Source of the DNA: Alisma plantago-aquatica
Lineage: Eukaryota > Streptophyta > Magnoliopsida > Alismatales > Alismataceae
NCBI GenBank assembly: GCA_963693085.1
Contig: OY856412.1
Span: 1,122,771,244 to 1,122,835,243, forward strand
Direction of reading: 5' to 3'
Length of the DNA stretch: 64,000 nt
The notes under the pieces are model-generated. The model saw nothing but the letters and a program-made list of their open reading frames with translations, was not told where the DNA came from and searched no databases. Positions 12,579 through 24,670 of the stretch are shown here, piece after piece (position 1 is the stretch's first letter; every line of letters starts with the position of its first letter). A program made the translations under genes and the position numbers.

Positions 12579-13680
12579 CTAGGGACCTATGTCAGAAACT
12601 ATAGTGACAGGAACTCCGTGCAGTCGCACTATCTCTTGAACATATAGCTGTGATAACCTTTCAGCAGAATAGGTTGTTTTGACATGTAGGAAATGCACTG
12701 TCTTTGTACACCTATCAACTATTACCCATATGGAATCATGTCCTTTGCTTGTCCTGGGTAGGCCAACAACAAAGTCCATAGTTACATGATCCCACTTCCA
12801 TTGTGGTATGGGTAAAGGTTGCATTGTTCTTGCAGGCTTCTGGTGTTCAGCTTTAACTTGCTGACACACAGGACACCTCATTACAAACTCTGCAACATCC
12901 TTCTTCATCCCATGCCACCAATACATATCCTTCAAGTTCCGATACATCTTGGTGCTCCCTGGATGGATGGCATACATCGAGGAATGAGCTTCTTCCAGGA
13001 CTAACTTTCTCAAGTTATCCACCTTCGGCACTATCATCCTCCCATGATAACATGCTACTTGATCATCCAAGTCATGGAAACCATCTCTTTTCTCATCACC
13101 ATACTCTGATCTGATCTGTTGAACTGCAGCATCAAATTGTTGTGCCTCCTTGATCTGTTCTCTTAGGGTAGGCTTTATATGCATCTCAGCCAACAACCCG
13201 GCTAATAATGACACCTTCAACTGTACATTGTCTTTCCTTAAGGAGATAAGCATATCTCTCCTAGAGCATACTAAGGAGTTTAGTTGTGCTCTATCTAAGG
13301 TTGGTGTTGTTGATTTCCTACTCAAAGCATCTGCAACTACATTGGCCTTCCCTGGATGGTAATCAATTGTACAATCGTAGTCCTTGATTAACTCCATCCA
13401 GCGACGTTGCCTCATGTTAAGCTCATGCTGAGAGAAGATGTACTTAAGGTTCTTATGATCAGTACAAATCTGGAATGTCTCTCCATAGAGATAATGTCTC
13501 CAGATCTTCAAGGCATGAACCATGGCAACTAACTCCAGATCGTGTGTCGAATAGTTCTCCTCGTGTTTCTTATGCTGTCTAGAAGCAAAAGAAATCACTT
13601 GCTTATCCTGCATCAACACGCATCTGAGCCCATTCTTGGAGGCATCACAGAAAACTATGTATCATTTTCCTTGTTCAGGT
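12579..13680 (-). pseudogene. Element B pol: RNase H and integrase N-terminal half
   Basis: The longest open stretch of B is 12579-13619 (346 codons). Domains in order: RNase H ([44 protein letters not shown]), a linker, the integrase zinc finger ([24 protein letters not shown]), and the start of the DDE core with MDFVVGLP and IVSDIGP. An in-frame TAG at 12576-12578 cuts it just after the second catalytic Asp. Upstream (13620-13680) the RNase H start [10 protein letters not shown] is visible in frame but preceded by a TGA. It continues the RT to its right and the integrase tail to its left. Confidence 0.88.
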
Positions 13681-14540
13681 AGCACAAGTACAGGTGCACT
13701 TGTCAACCTCTCCTTCAGCAACTGAAAATATTGCTCACACTTGCCACTCCAAGCAAAAGGAACATCCTTCCGGGTCAACTTAGTCAAAGGTAAGGCTATT
13801 GAACTGAAGTTCTTAATGAACCTTCAGTAATAGCCAGCCAACCCTAAGAAACTATGGATCTCTGTCGGTGTCTTCAGTTGTTCCCACTGTAGAATAGATT
13901 CTACCTTTTTAGGGTCAACACGAATACCCGAGGCAGATATCACGTGTTCAAGAAAAGATACTTCCGGCAACCAAAACTCACACTTGCTAAACTTAGCGTA
14001 TAGCTTGTGTTCTCTTAACTAAGTTAGAGCCTGATGAAGATGTTGTTCATGCTGTAGAGCATCTCTACTATAGATCAGAATGCCATCTATAAAGACAACA
14101 ACGCACTGATCGAGGAAAGGTCGGAAGATTCTATTCATGAGTTCCATAAATGCAGCCGATGCATTAGTTAGTCCAAACGACATAACTGTGAACTCATAGT
14201 GACCGTACCTTGTCCTAAAGGCAGACTTGGATATGTCACTATCCTTAATACGAAGTTGATGATATCCCGATCTCAAGTCTATCTTTGAGAAGACAGTTGC
14301 ACCACACAACTTGTCAAAGAAATCATCAATCCTCAGCAGAGGGTACTTGTTCTTTATTGTTACTTTGTTTAATTGTTTGTAATCAATGCACAACCGCATT
14401 GAACCATATTTATTTTTAACAAAGAGGACCGGAGCACCCCAAGTCGAAGTACTCGGTCAGATGAAACCCTTCTCAAGCAACTCTTGAAGTTGTTTCTTGA
14501 GTTGTGCCATCTCGGCAGGTGCCATCCTATACGGTGCCTA
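13681..14540 (-). pseudogene. Element B pol: reverse transcriptase, catalytic motif mutated
   Basis: The best open part is 14019-14399: [20 protein letters not shown], then [34 protein letters not shown]. The catalytic box, normally F/Y-x-D-D, reads [11 protein letters not shown], so the second catalytic aspartate has become glycine. Stops flank it at about 14016 and at 14400-14460. Further left the thumb/connection region is recognisable (YYRRFI-like and LTRKDVPFAWSGKC segments) but interrupted. With the active site changed, this copy cannot reverse-transcribe itself. Confidence 0.85.
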
Positions 14541-15437
14541 TGCTATAGGTTTTGTATCTGGGATCAAATTGATTTCAAAATCAATTTCCCGAGGAAGTGG
14601 TATACCTGGAAGTTCTTCAGGAAATACGTCTTCGAATTCCCTGACTACAGGAACTTCAGTACGGTTAATACTCTCCATTGTAGTATCTACCACATGGGCT
14701 AAGAATGCATAACATCCTTGCCTCATCAATTTCTCAGCAGCCATAGCTGACACAAGACAGGTGGGTAGAATCTTTCTCTCCCCTTGAAAGATCCATGTGT
14801 CGCTATCATCAAAAAACACAGCCTGCTTGGATTCACAATCCAAGACAACTCTATACCTTTCCAAGGTATCCATCCCAAGGATTATATCAAATCCTTGCAT
14901 TTCAAGTGGTATAAGATCCACTTGAATGCGATGATCAGAAAAGAAGAGGATGCAGGGAGAGCATACCTCCTGCAACACAGCAGACCCTCTCAACGGAGTC
15001 TTAAGCAACAGGCTATCTACTCTATGACTGATTGTCATATTACAGTTACGAATCACTCTTCGAGTGATAAAGGAGTGCGTAGCACCTGGGTTAATCAAAA
15101 CAGATACAACACAAGATGTAGACATATTAGAATATAACAACTCCATCTGATCTACTACAACCCGAGGGTTGATCACTGCATCAGGTGGGTTCATTGCATA
15201 GAACCTTGCTATCGCCTGAGGTTGATTCAGTGTTGATGATCCAGCTTGGGACGCTTGTCCACGTCCTCTAGCTGCTCCTTGAAACTGCCTGCTCTGGGAT
15301 CCATGTTGACTCTGCCTCTGTGGTTGTGTTACACTTGCTAGTCTAGCTCTGCAGTCTTTCATCAGATGTCCCATCTTCCCACATATGTAGCAACTTCTTT
15401 CCAGTTGTTGTGGTCTTGGTGGTCCTGTGACCGACAT
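14538..15437 (-). pseudogene. Element B gag zinc knuckle, protease and start of RT
   Basis: One open frame of about 299 codons. It starts inside gag with an intact CCHC knuckle (CYICGKMGHLMKDC), then a Q/G-rich linker, then the aspartic protease. The protease active site, normally D-S/T-G-A, reads INPGATHSFI, so the catalytic Asp is replaced by Asn; the flap-side IILGMDTL motif is present. The end (EFEDVFPEELPG) is the usual lead into RT. Substitution of the catalytic residue makes the protease inactive. Confidence 0.85.
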
Positions 15438-16398
15438 TGATGATGAACTGTGAGCCCCTTGTAGTGGTAGGCTTCGTCCTCTACCTCTACTCAGTGTCCA
15501 CTATGTCTGAGCACTAGGTCTAGGTGGTGGTGGTATAGGTGCAGAAAATCTAGGCTTCTTGAAGTCTCTAGATGAAGATCCCTGGAACTGAAGATATCTC
15601 TTATAGGTTTGTCTTTTCTCAGCTACGGACCTCTCTATCCTTCGGACTGACTCAACGAAGGTAGCAAACCTCACTCGGTTCTCTAGGGGCAGATATGGGA
15701 GTAGTTAACTCAGCGTTCAACCCTTTCTCAAACCTTCTAATCATGTCTTCTTCTGTAGCAGCCATATGCGGACAAAACCGCAACAACTCCATGAACTTAG
15801 CTTCGTATTCGCTAATGTTCATCAAACCTTGCCTTAACCTCTCGAACTGAGAGATTTTCTCATCCAGGAACGTCTTAGGGAAATATCTATTGATAAATTC
15901 CCATCGGAAGACTTCCCACACAACCTCCACACCAGGCCTCTTCTCCTCTTCCATGGTCCACCAATTCCCGACACTCCCTTTGAGAAGATAGACAACATGT
16001 CTAACCTTCTCAGCTTCTGGGATGTTTAAGATTCTAAAAGCTTTCTCTAGTTCAGTCAACTACAGGTCGACATCTGTGGGGTCAGTCGTTCCAAAGTATT
16101 CAGTTGCTCCGACTCGGTGAAGTCGTTCGAACGTTTTACCGATACCTTGTCCTTCAGGCTGGGCAGGTGCCTTAGGTGCAGACATGGGCATCCTATATGT
16201 GATGTGTGTCATGGCAGTCATAAACTGCCCGAACATGGTCTGGATAGCTGGGTTTCCCATGTCAACAGGGTCAAACTGAGGTGGCTCCATGGGTGGCTCA
16301 GGTACAGGCTGTTCTATTTCTGGGTTTCTTGCACCTTCTCGAGGTGCAGTGACACTACTCTCTGCCACATACTCCTCGTGTGGTCCAAACATCCTCAC
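15438..16398 (-). pseudogene. Element B gag (capsid region)
   Basis: Starts with MRMFGPHEEY at 16398 and runs through a proline/acid-rich N-terminus to FERLHRVGATEYFG. An in-frame stop at 16057-16059 interrupts the typical LTELEKAFRIL segment, after which the same frame continues with the capsid core (GNWWTMEEE, FINRYFPKT, FERLRQGLMNISEYEAKF). The frame is lost near 15650 before the zinc knuckle ORF. This is the retrotransposon gag family; it forms the virus-like particle in intact elements. Confidence 0.82.
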
Positions 16399-16507
16399 TT
16401 ATCTTCTTCTCCTGAGGAGCAGAAGACACTATTATATATACTGGAAGATACTAAGAATAGACTCGACATCCTAAGTCCTATGTCTCTGTAGACTCAACGA
16501 ACCTAGA

Positions 16508-16519
16508 GCTATGATACCA
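16508..16519 (-). other. Primer binding site of element B
   Basis: On the minus strand TGGTATCATAGC lies five bases inside the 5' LTR end. It matches the common plant initiator-Met tRNA primer site TGGTATCAGAGC with one change. Confidence 0.75.
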
Positions 16520-16525
16520 CTTAAT

Positions 16526-19500
16526 TGTGGGCTCCGAACCGGAAATCACGAAATAAACTCAGCGGAAGCATTCGATTAGCAGCGGAATATAAAAATCACT
16601 AAAAATTTAAAACTTTTTAAGATAAGATCTTGAAACCATGAAACTTCTTTATAAGAAACAAGATAAATAGTTTACATCTCTGTTAAATCACCTCTTGAGT
16701 GATTATATACAACCAGATATAAAATCTCGAGATTAAAAACCAAAATATCAAACCTTCAAACTCCTAGGACCTGAGAGTATAGAGACGACATAAGACTAAC
16801 TAACTACAGGACTCGACAGTCAGTATCTCCACCTGAGATTCACTGCTGCCTCTGGTGTTGTTGCTACTGATATTGTTCACCTACAGACTGGTTCTTTCGT
16901 CCTCGGCGTCTACCTAAAAAGTTGAAATCTATAGAGTGAGACAATTTTAAATAATTGTCCCAGCGAGAGTTATAACTCTCCACCCGAAGCTTTATTATAG
17001 CAAACAAAGAACATCATAAGCAATATAAGCTTTAAGATAATCAATAGCAGATTTGACATTTAAGTAAAGCAACTGCATTAAAGAATATAAAGAACCTGTA
17101 TTCTAATATAAACAGTGTAGCATCAATCATTGTGTCTCGTAGTTCAACCTAAGCAGATATGCTACGCGGTTCATTAAGTTTTACAAACATTATTATGCCC
17201 TGCAGAGATGAGGTATACCGCTCATACTCCAACCGATCACTATTAAGTCGCATCGGTATCATACCTAGGTCATCAAAAGAGCCGGATTCTTATGACCTCA
17301 TCTTCCTCAGTCAATGTGAGGATCAACATGCAAGACATCTCATGTCTCTGCTAAAATAACTTATCAGGGTATTCTGGCACTTCGCTATTAGAGTCACAGT
17401 GGTATTCTGTACTCTCTTCGCCATCGAAAGATCTCTTTTTTATCTCTCATCGATGCGGTATTTAAATATTTCCTCGGGAGATTTGTGGTACAACACCCCG
17501 ACATAAACATATAGTGAAGGGTTGATAGATTAAGGTACATCTACATCAATTCCTACACTAGGACGTAAGGATATTCACATCCATATTCCCCCACATACTC
17601 AAAAGTATGTGATCCAGGAGTTCCCTTAGGAAAACCTATTTCACCATCATTTAGCTTCTGACAATAATGGATCTATGATCAGGGCTCTACATGGTATGAT
17701 TATAATTGATTATTTAAGTACATTTCAGTATTCTTTTAACATCAAGTATGTTTCCAAGCATTTAATTATTTAAAAAATGCTATAATAGAGGAATACTAAA
17801 TGTATTAAGTTTAACTCACATCAGTTATCAAATGGATATTAATTCTTAATCATTCCATTATTATGATTCAAGATTAGGGGTTTTTAAACCCTCAATTCAT
17901 CATAAGTCATCTAATCAACATGACCTTGATGTTGCTCATGGCTCTTATAGCCCATTAATCTCATATGTTGCCACTTTAGCTTAGACAACATACTATATAT
18001 CACTATTCATAAAGCCTATAACATGCTTTCAGTGAATATGATATCATAACCCTTACCTGGCTTATGATCATTCTCTTATAAGAACCTGCATGGTTTATTC
18101 AATTGATAATAATAAACAATTCATTTCCAGATTAGCAATTTATAAAGTAGGAATAATCTTTTCAAATCAAGGGTTGTACCTTCATGCCTTCACTTAAGGC
18201 TGGGTTCCCTTATTATCATCAGTTAGGGTTATTCAATCTCTTTCATTATGACTAGGAATAATGATTCCTCATCTCATACTTTTAATTATAAAGATTCATG
18301 CTTAAAAGCATAACTTGGAATTAGGTTTTATTGTACATTTCATCACCCCTCCCTCAATTAGGGTTTATTATTCCCATTACATGCATTTACCCTAGAATTA
18401 GGGTTTACTATTCACTTCATGGTGAATTGAGTGCATAGCATCACCATGTATGAAATTATCATCATTGATGCCCTCCAATTAGGTTAAGATTCATCAATCA
18501 TCATGATTAGGGTTTCCATGATCTCACCTTAATGGATCACACCCTAATCATGTACATTATTACATATTGAAGGTATGTTAATTGATTCTAAATCATATTA
18601 GGAAGCTTCTCTCTCCTCTCACTACTAGGTGATGTTTACATCATCCTAGATTAGGTTAGGTCATTTCAACTCGATCACATAGTTTAAGTCACCACTTATG
18701 ATGTCCTTAGGGTTTGCTTAACCAAGGGGTGTTGACTACTTGAACCCTTCATAAGTACCTTGATAATGTTTATCATTAGTCATGACATGGTTCAATCTAC
18801 TAATTACTTAACCCCTTAATGTCTTTAGGTATCATTAGTGTTTAGGTTAGACAACCATTGGACCATCTAAGCCTTCAAGGCATTAAGAAATCTTAACCCT
18901 AAAAGTCCCCAAACGATTACACACTTCAACCTCCAAACGGTTTTGAAACCGTTTGGAAGGGTTGACCATTTGGACACTTTGACCTTCAAAACCGCATGAC
19001 ACTCAAGACCGTTTGACCTTAAACGGTCTTGAAACTGTTTGATCATGTTGACCATTTGGACATGGTTGACCTTGAAACCGTTTGATCAAACTGCATGACC
19101 AAACCGCATGAGCTCCAAACAATTTTGAAACCATTTGAGACCACATAGTCTTGAGACCATTTGGACTCAAACGGTCTTGAGACCGTTTGGTCCAAATGCC
19201 TCAAAACCGCATGGACCTAGAAAGTGCATCAACACTTGCAATCGATTAGGGTTTTCAATGTTGAACCCCTCAATTGTCCTCATATGTGTTAACCATTTAC
19301 CAATTGAGTCAATTAGGGTTATCGTTAACCAATTGGACACTCAATTGACCCTCAATTGATAGCCAATTAGGGTTGAGATCGATTGAATTAGGGTTTGTAA
19401 TCGATTAACCATCAATATTTATCAACATGGATCTAATTGAAATTGAACCCATCAATTGTCATCCAATTGGGTCCCAACTTGGCCCAACCAGTCTTGAGAT

Positions 19501-21256
19501 CATTTGGACATCCTCCAAATGGTCTTGAGACCGTTTTCTTAAAGTCTCATCAAAATCTAAGTTCATTTGTTAAGGGTTGAACCCTAATTAGGTCTAAAAT
19601 CAGCACTTTCAATTATTTCAACAACCTATTGTGATTGGACCATCAATTGATTAAATTTCCTTAACCCTAGACCTCCAAACGGTCTTGGGTGGTCACCAAA
19701 TGGTCTTGAGACCATTTGGGTGAATCCCAAATGGTTTTGAAACCGTTTGGGCCACTCAACCCAAACTTCAACGAAATTGGTCCTTGAAATCATCAATTGA
19801 ACTTGATTAGGGTTTAGAGGATTGAAGTGCCTTCAACTTGTGATTTGTTTGCAATTAGATTATGATTCTTTGTAGATGATTAATTAAATATGTGTTTAGA
19901 AGAAATATAAATGGTCTTCACTTGGTCAAACTTTCCAAACGATCTTGGAGACCGTTTGAATCTAAATGGTCTTGCAAACCACATGAAATCAAATGGTCTT
20001 GGGATCGTTTGATTTCAAACGGTCTTACAAACCGTTTAGACAAAATGGTCCAAGGTCGTTTGGTAAAGTTACCTAGTAAATCACGCCCATCATCTTCAAC
20101 CTCAGATCAGGTCGGTTACTTCGTGGTTTTACTTGTAAAAGTGCAAGGAAGAGTGGGGAAGAAGAAGAACTAACTACTAATTGCAAGAACAAGGATATGC
20201 ATAAGAAAGCAAAAGGTTTAGAGTTATAAAACCCGCCTTATGGTCGTTCCTAGAGCTTCAAGCTTCCAAGATTTCAAGCCTTTAATGGATACTTGAGCTC
20301 CATAGGTCGGCCAAAGGTGTTTCTCCAAGGAAAGGTTGGGAAAGATTGACTAGAAAGAAAGAGCTAAGTAAGAAAACCATAAAACCAACCTTGTAACCCA
20401 ACTTCCTCCATGAATCCGAGCAAGATGATGGTCTCTTCTTACCCTAGAACAAGTTGGTCAATCACCTTTTCTCCATAGCTCTGCCTTCAGTCGGTTTAGA
20501 AAGGGGATAAGTGATGGAAGTGAAGAAACAGTCGTTTAGTTGTAAAGGATTGATGACTATATACCTTAGGGGGTATTTCCATGATAATGATAACTATTTC
20601 TCTTATTCTCATCTAGGTCCCTCCCCCTTTTAGGCACGTCCTTCCTCCTTATTTCTAAATCAAAACTCCTTCTAAAACCAAGGACAAATGGAAAAGAAGG
20701 TCAACTTACTACTAAGGTGCACATATAAAAGGGTTATTATACATATAACTTGATTATTCAATTACAAGGGTGTTCCTTATTATATGTTTATTCAAAGAAA
20801 GTGCCCCCTTCATCATTATTACTCTAAATGATGCCAAGGGTCACAAAAGATATTCTAGAAGGTGTATTTTACAAGTTGCACCCCACATTTTGGGTAAATT
20901 GCATTTTACACCAAAATTAGGGTTTTAAGTACAAGGATTGCTCCACAAGCTGCATCTCACTGCCCAAGCTTGGGGAATCCATCATACTTCATCATATTTA
21001 TTCTTATGATGTCTCAACATCAAAGGAACATCTTAACATGTGTAATTTTGCAAGTTAACCCTTCTAATTGGGTAAATTGCACATAGGTCCCTATATTACA
21101 AAACAATACTACAACATTGTTTAAAAAGGACAGAAAATGGAAACTTATGTTCCTCAGGAGCTTTAATTACATGCCACAAGATAATCACAAGTATAAAATT
21201 ACATAATTAAGCAAAACACCTAGGTTTAGTTCATAACCCAGGTCAGGGATGTTACA
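16526..21256 (-). repeat. 5' LTR of element B
   Basis: Partner of 6933-11689, with the same ends (TGTGGGCTCC...GATGTTACA). It carries the same palindrome clusters (about 18930-19200 and 19480-20070) and the TTAGGGTTT words. Differences from the 3' LTR are spread throughout, for example near 16560-16750, so insertion was not very recent. No gene is supported inside. Confidence 0.93.
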
Positions 21257-22720
21257 ATTCTGTTGCAAAACACAACCCGAGCCTAACTTTGAAGTGTCAC
21301 TGAAGATGATGAAACCATCATTACCAGAAGGAAGTACAAGAACATGTGCAGAAGTGAGTCTCCTCTTCAAGGTCTGGAAACTCTGCTCACACTTCTCACT
21401 CCACACAAACTTTTCCTCCTTACGAATGAGTGAAGTCAGGGGCTTTGCTATAATGGAAAAGTCCTGAATAAAATACATATAATAACTAGCTAACCCCAAA
21501 AAGATTCTGATATCTAACGGAGTAGTAGGGGTAGCCCAGTTCATCACTGACTCAACCTTTGATGGGTTTACTGAGATATGGCCATAAGAAATTATATGCC
21601 CAAGAAGCATAACTTCACGAAGCCAGAACTCGCATTTAGACAACTTCCCATACAACTGATGTTGTTGAAGTGCCTCCAGAGTGATGTGAACTTGTTCCTC
21701 ATGCAACTGGTCATTATCAGAATAGATAAGAATGTCATCTATGAAGATAATAATAAAAGAGTCCATATACTGGTGAAAGATGTGATTCATTAGGTCCATG
21801 ATGATGGAAGGGGCATTAGTGAGGCCAAAAGACATAATAAGAAACTCAAGTGCCCATAACTGGTGCGGAAGGCTATCTTTTCTATATCAAAGGGTTTGGT
21901 CTTTAGCTGATGGTATCCACTTCGCAAGTCAATCTTTGAGAATACCTTGGCTGTCTTAAGCTGATAAAATAGGTCATTGATTCATGGAAGAGGGTACCTG
22001 TTCTTTATTGTCATCTGATTCAACATTCGGTAATCAACGCACATACGAAGATAACCATCCTTCTTTTTGACGAAGAGGATGGGTGCTCCCCAGGGAGATG
22101 CACTAGGACGAATATAGCCCAGGTCTAGAAGTTCTTGTATCTGCTTCTTCAGTTCAACAAGCTCTATAGGCGTCGTTCTATATGGGGCCTTAGAAATAGG
22201 TGCAATACCAGGAAGGAGCTCGATAGTGAATTCAAGGTCTCGATCAGGAGGTAGGCCAAGCAAGGCCTTAGGGAAGACATCAGAGAACTCACAAACTATA
22301 GGAATATCGGAAACATATTTTTCCTTTTCGGCTATAACAAATACTAGATAGGTCCGACACCCCTTCTTCCTTAGTTTATCTACATGTATTATAGAAACAA
22401 CGAAGTCCATGCGATGCTTCTTCCTTCCCTTTATGACTAGAGACTCCTCCTTAGGACGTGATATGGTAACTAACTTCCTTCTACAGTCAAGGAGCACATA
22501 GTGATCGTGGAGCCAACTCATGCCCAAAATGATATCAAAATCATTCAAAGGCATAATCATGAGATCTACAGGAAACACTCTCCCCTCCAGGGTAATCCCA
22601 ACCCTAGAAATCATTCTCCCAGGTACATTAACATGTCTACTAGTTGTTCAAATGTTAAGATCATAATGAAGGTCCTCCATTGGTAGTTCTAGCAACGAGA
22701 CTAATGCGAAAGATATGAAA
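21257..22720 (-). pseudogene. Element A pol: protease and reverse transcriptase
   Basis: Read leftward: a protease whose active site reads FDFDASHAFISF near 22690 (the DSG triad disturbed, first Asp kept), [11 protein letters not shown], then [18 protein letters not shown] and RT motifs [30 protein letters not shown] (to 21982). After a degraded stretch the frame 21185-21835 gives [19 protein letters not shown], an intact catalytic box FIIIFIDDILIYS, FLGLASYYMYFIQDFS and the RNase H start FSDTSKLGSGCVLQQ, where element B is inserted. The RT active site is intact here, unlike in B, but stops and frame changes elsewhere make it a pseudogene. Confidence 0.87.
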
Positions 22721-23922
22721 GCATGCGATGCATCAAAATCAAATAAAACTTTAACAAATAGTTGGCCGATATAAGCCATACCTTCAATGACTTGATCTTC
22801 ATCTGCCTCCTCGACAGTTATGGCAAAGACCCTTGCATGATGTTTCTCCCTCTGGTGGTTTTGACCTAGCTTCAGATTGTTGTTGCTAAACTTTTATTGC
22901 ATCTTTGGATAGTTGAGTTTGATGTGGCCTTCTTCACCATAGAAATAACATACATGTTGTCCATACTTGCACTCCCTATGATGTGGCCTATGACACTTGG
23001 GGAAGATTGGAGCAGGTTGCCTCTGATCTCCTTTTGTGGATCACCTCTAGACTAGTGGTCCTCCTAGACCTCTCTGTGTTGGTGGTCCCCCTGTACCTCT
23101 CTATGTTGGGATGCCTCCTGGTACTTTCCTCTTGTTGTTCTATCCACCATGGTGATTGTTGTTGTGTTAATAGTTGCTCCTAGTAGGTCCTCCATTCTTT
23201 CAATTTTGCCCTGGGTGGTCCTCCAGCTCCAGAGCTGCTTCTAGTGTGTCTTATACCGTCTTGATGCCACGGCCCACCAAAGCATAACCAAGGTCCGGCT
23301 TTAGACTGTGCATAAATTTCTTGGCCAGGTGCACCTCATCTTTAGAACCATACTTCTACAGCATGCAGAATTTCATTGTGTACTGGCTGACGGTGGAGTC
23401 ATATTGCTTGAGACGTTTGAACTCCAACTCTTTGTTTTCGACCATTGCCTCAGAGATGTAGCAATTCTGGAAAGCAGTTGTAAACTCCTCCCAGGTCAAA
23501 GGTGCGGCATCAGGACCCCTAGCATTGGTGAAGTTATCCCACCAAACTCGAGCAGCACTCTCCAACAGATGGGTCCCAAAATGGACCTTTGAGTGATCAG
23601 GACAGCCCAGGTCATGGAAGCAGTGCTCGACATTCATCAACCATTCCTTTGCTAGGGTAACAACATCAGCCTCAGCCTCGCCAAAGAATGTCTCTGGCTT
23701 GATCTTTAGGAAATCAACCAGGGTCAGCTCCTGGTGTCTCGGTGGTGGCTGAACTACTCTTGGGGCAGTCAAGGCATCTGTCAGGGCCTTGATGAGGACA
23801 TCGAGAGGAGGGTTCAGGTTACCATTGGGGTTGGCCCCACCTGAGTTAGCACCCCCACCACCTGAACCATAGGAGCTCTCATCTCCCTCGATGTGATTTG
23901 TTCCCATCTTCTTAGGGACCAT
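22721..23922 (-). pseudogene. Element A gag
   Basis: The N-terminal part (23356-23922) is open: a G/N-rich start, then the capsid region LTLVDFLKIKPETFFGEAEA, ESAARVWWDNF, LTWEEFTTAF, ELEFKRLKQ. A stop at about 23353 is followed in the same frame by YGSKDEVHLAKKFMHSLKPD and more stops. The zinc knuckle near 22930-22980 reads CYFYGEEGHIKLNYP, so two of the four CCHC ligands have become Tyr. It belongs to the retrotransposon gag family of Tekay/Del-like elements. Confidence 0.83.
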
Positions 23923-23988
23923 ATGTAGGGAAAAAGGACATTCATAAGGATATACCTATAGACATCGATCACTAGAGGTTATTAAGAT

Positions 23989-24000
23989 GCTCTGATACCA
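23989..24000 (-). other. Primer binding site of element A
   Basis: On the minus strand TGGTATCAGAGC follows the 5' LTR end by a few bases. This is the standard initiator-Met tRNA complement used by plant Gypsy and Copia elements. Confidence 0.85.
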
Positions 24001-24030
24001 TATTGTAATGTCTGCCCAATCATTCAACAG

Positions 24031-24033
<3 letters not shown>

Positions 24034-24090
<57 letters not shown>
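24034..24090. repeat. (TA)n microsatellite
   Basis: An uninterrupted run of about 28 TA units just inside the 5' LTR of element A. Confidence 0.97.
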
Positions 24091-24092
<2 letters not shown>

Positions 24093-24547
24093 CATTTAAA
24101 CTCATAATTATCTCAAAACATGGGAAAACGTTACTAATCTGGCATACTTAAGCGTACAAATAACCAAAGCAAAAAAATAAAAAAAGAAAGTCTGACATAT
24201 AGGAAAAGAAACTTGGGAATACAATCCCAAAAAGAAACATGAAAGAAAATAACTAAAATAAATCTCCAAGATGGAAGGATCCCCTAGGATAATGTCCCAC
24301 CAGTGAAAGATGTCTTCTAAATCCCTGAGTCCTCGAACTAAACCTCAGACAACTGCTCACTATCTGCGGACATCGCATCCCCAGCCATGCACCAAAAGAG
24401 GAGAAATATAGGAGTTAGAGTAAGTGGCAAGAAATCTATCATAACAGATATAACAAGTATGAGAAACTGAAAGATTTACTGAACAATATAGAACATCTTT
24501 TAGTTACTTATTTTATTCAGTGGCCACGATAATACGATAAGTCATCT

Positions 24548-24670
24548 TCTATTGACACCGAAGTATCCTCTATGGTGCAACACACCCTCTGTTGGCACAA
24601 CGTGCCCTCTGTTGACACTGAAGTGTCCTCTATGGTGCAACACACCCTCTGTTGGCACAACATGCCCTCT
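24548..24670. repeat. Two-copy 60-bp direct repeat in the A LTR
   Basis: The unit contains GACACTGAAGTGTCCTCTA, then a GGTGCAACACACCCTCTG segment and GTTGGCACAA. It occurs twice in tandem with few changes. GACACTGAAGTGTC is itself nearly palindromic. Confidence 0.75.

Larger units (their letters stand above)
6933..21256 (-). mobile_element. Element B: complete long-LTR Gypsy chromovirus nested in A
   Basis: The two LTRs are 6933-11689 (3') and 16526-21256 (5'), about 4.7 kb each, unusually long. Ends on the element strand are TGTAACATCCC and GGAGCCCACA. It sits between CVLQQ and [11 protein letters not shown] of element A's RNase H. The 5-bp flanks are ATTGT (6928-6932) and ATTCT (21257-21261), a target duplication with one substitution. 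The internal part (11690-16525) has, in element order, PBS, gag, CCHC knuckle, protease, RT, RNase H, integrase, chromodomain-like tail and polypurine tract. Stops and active-site changes mean this copy is not autonomous. Confidence 0.93.
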
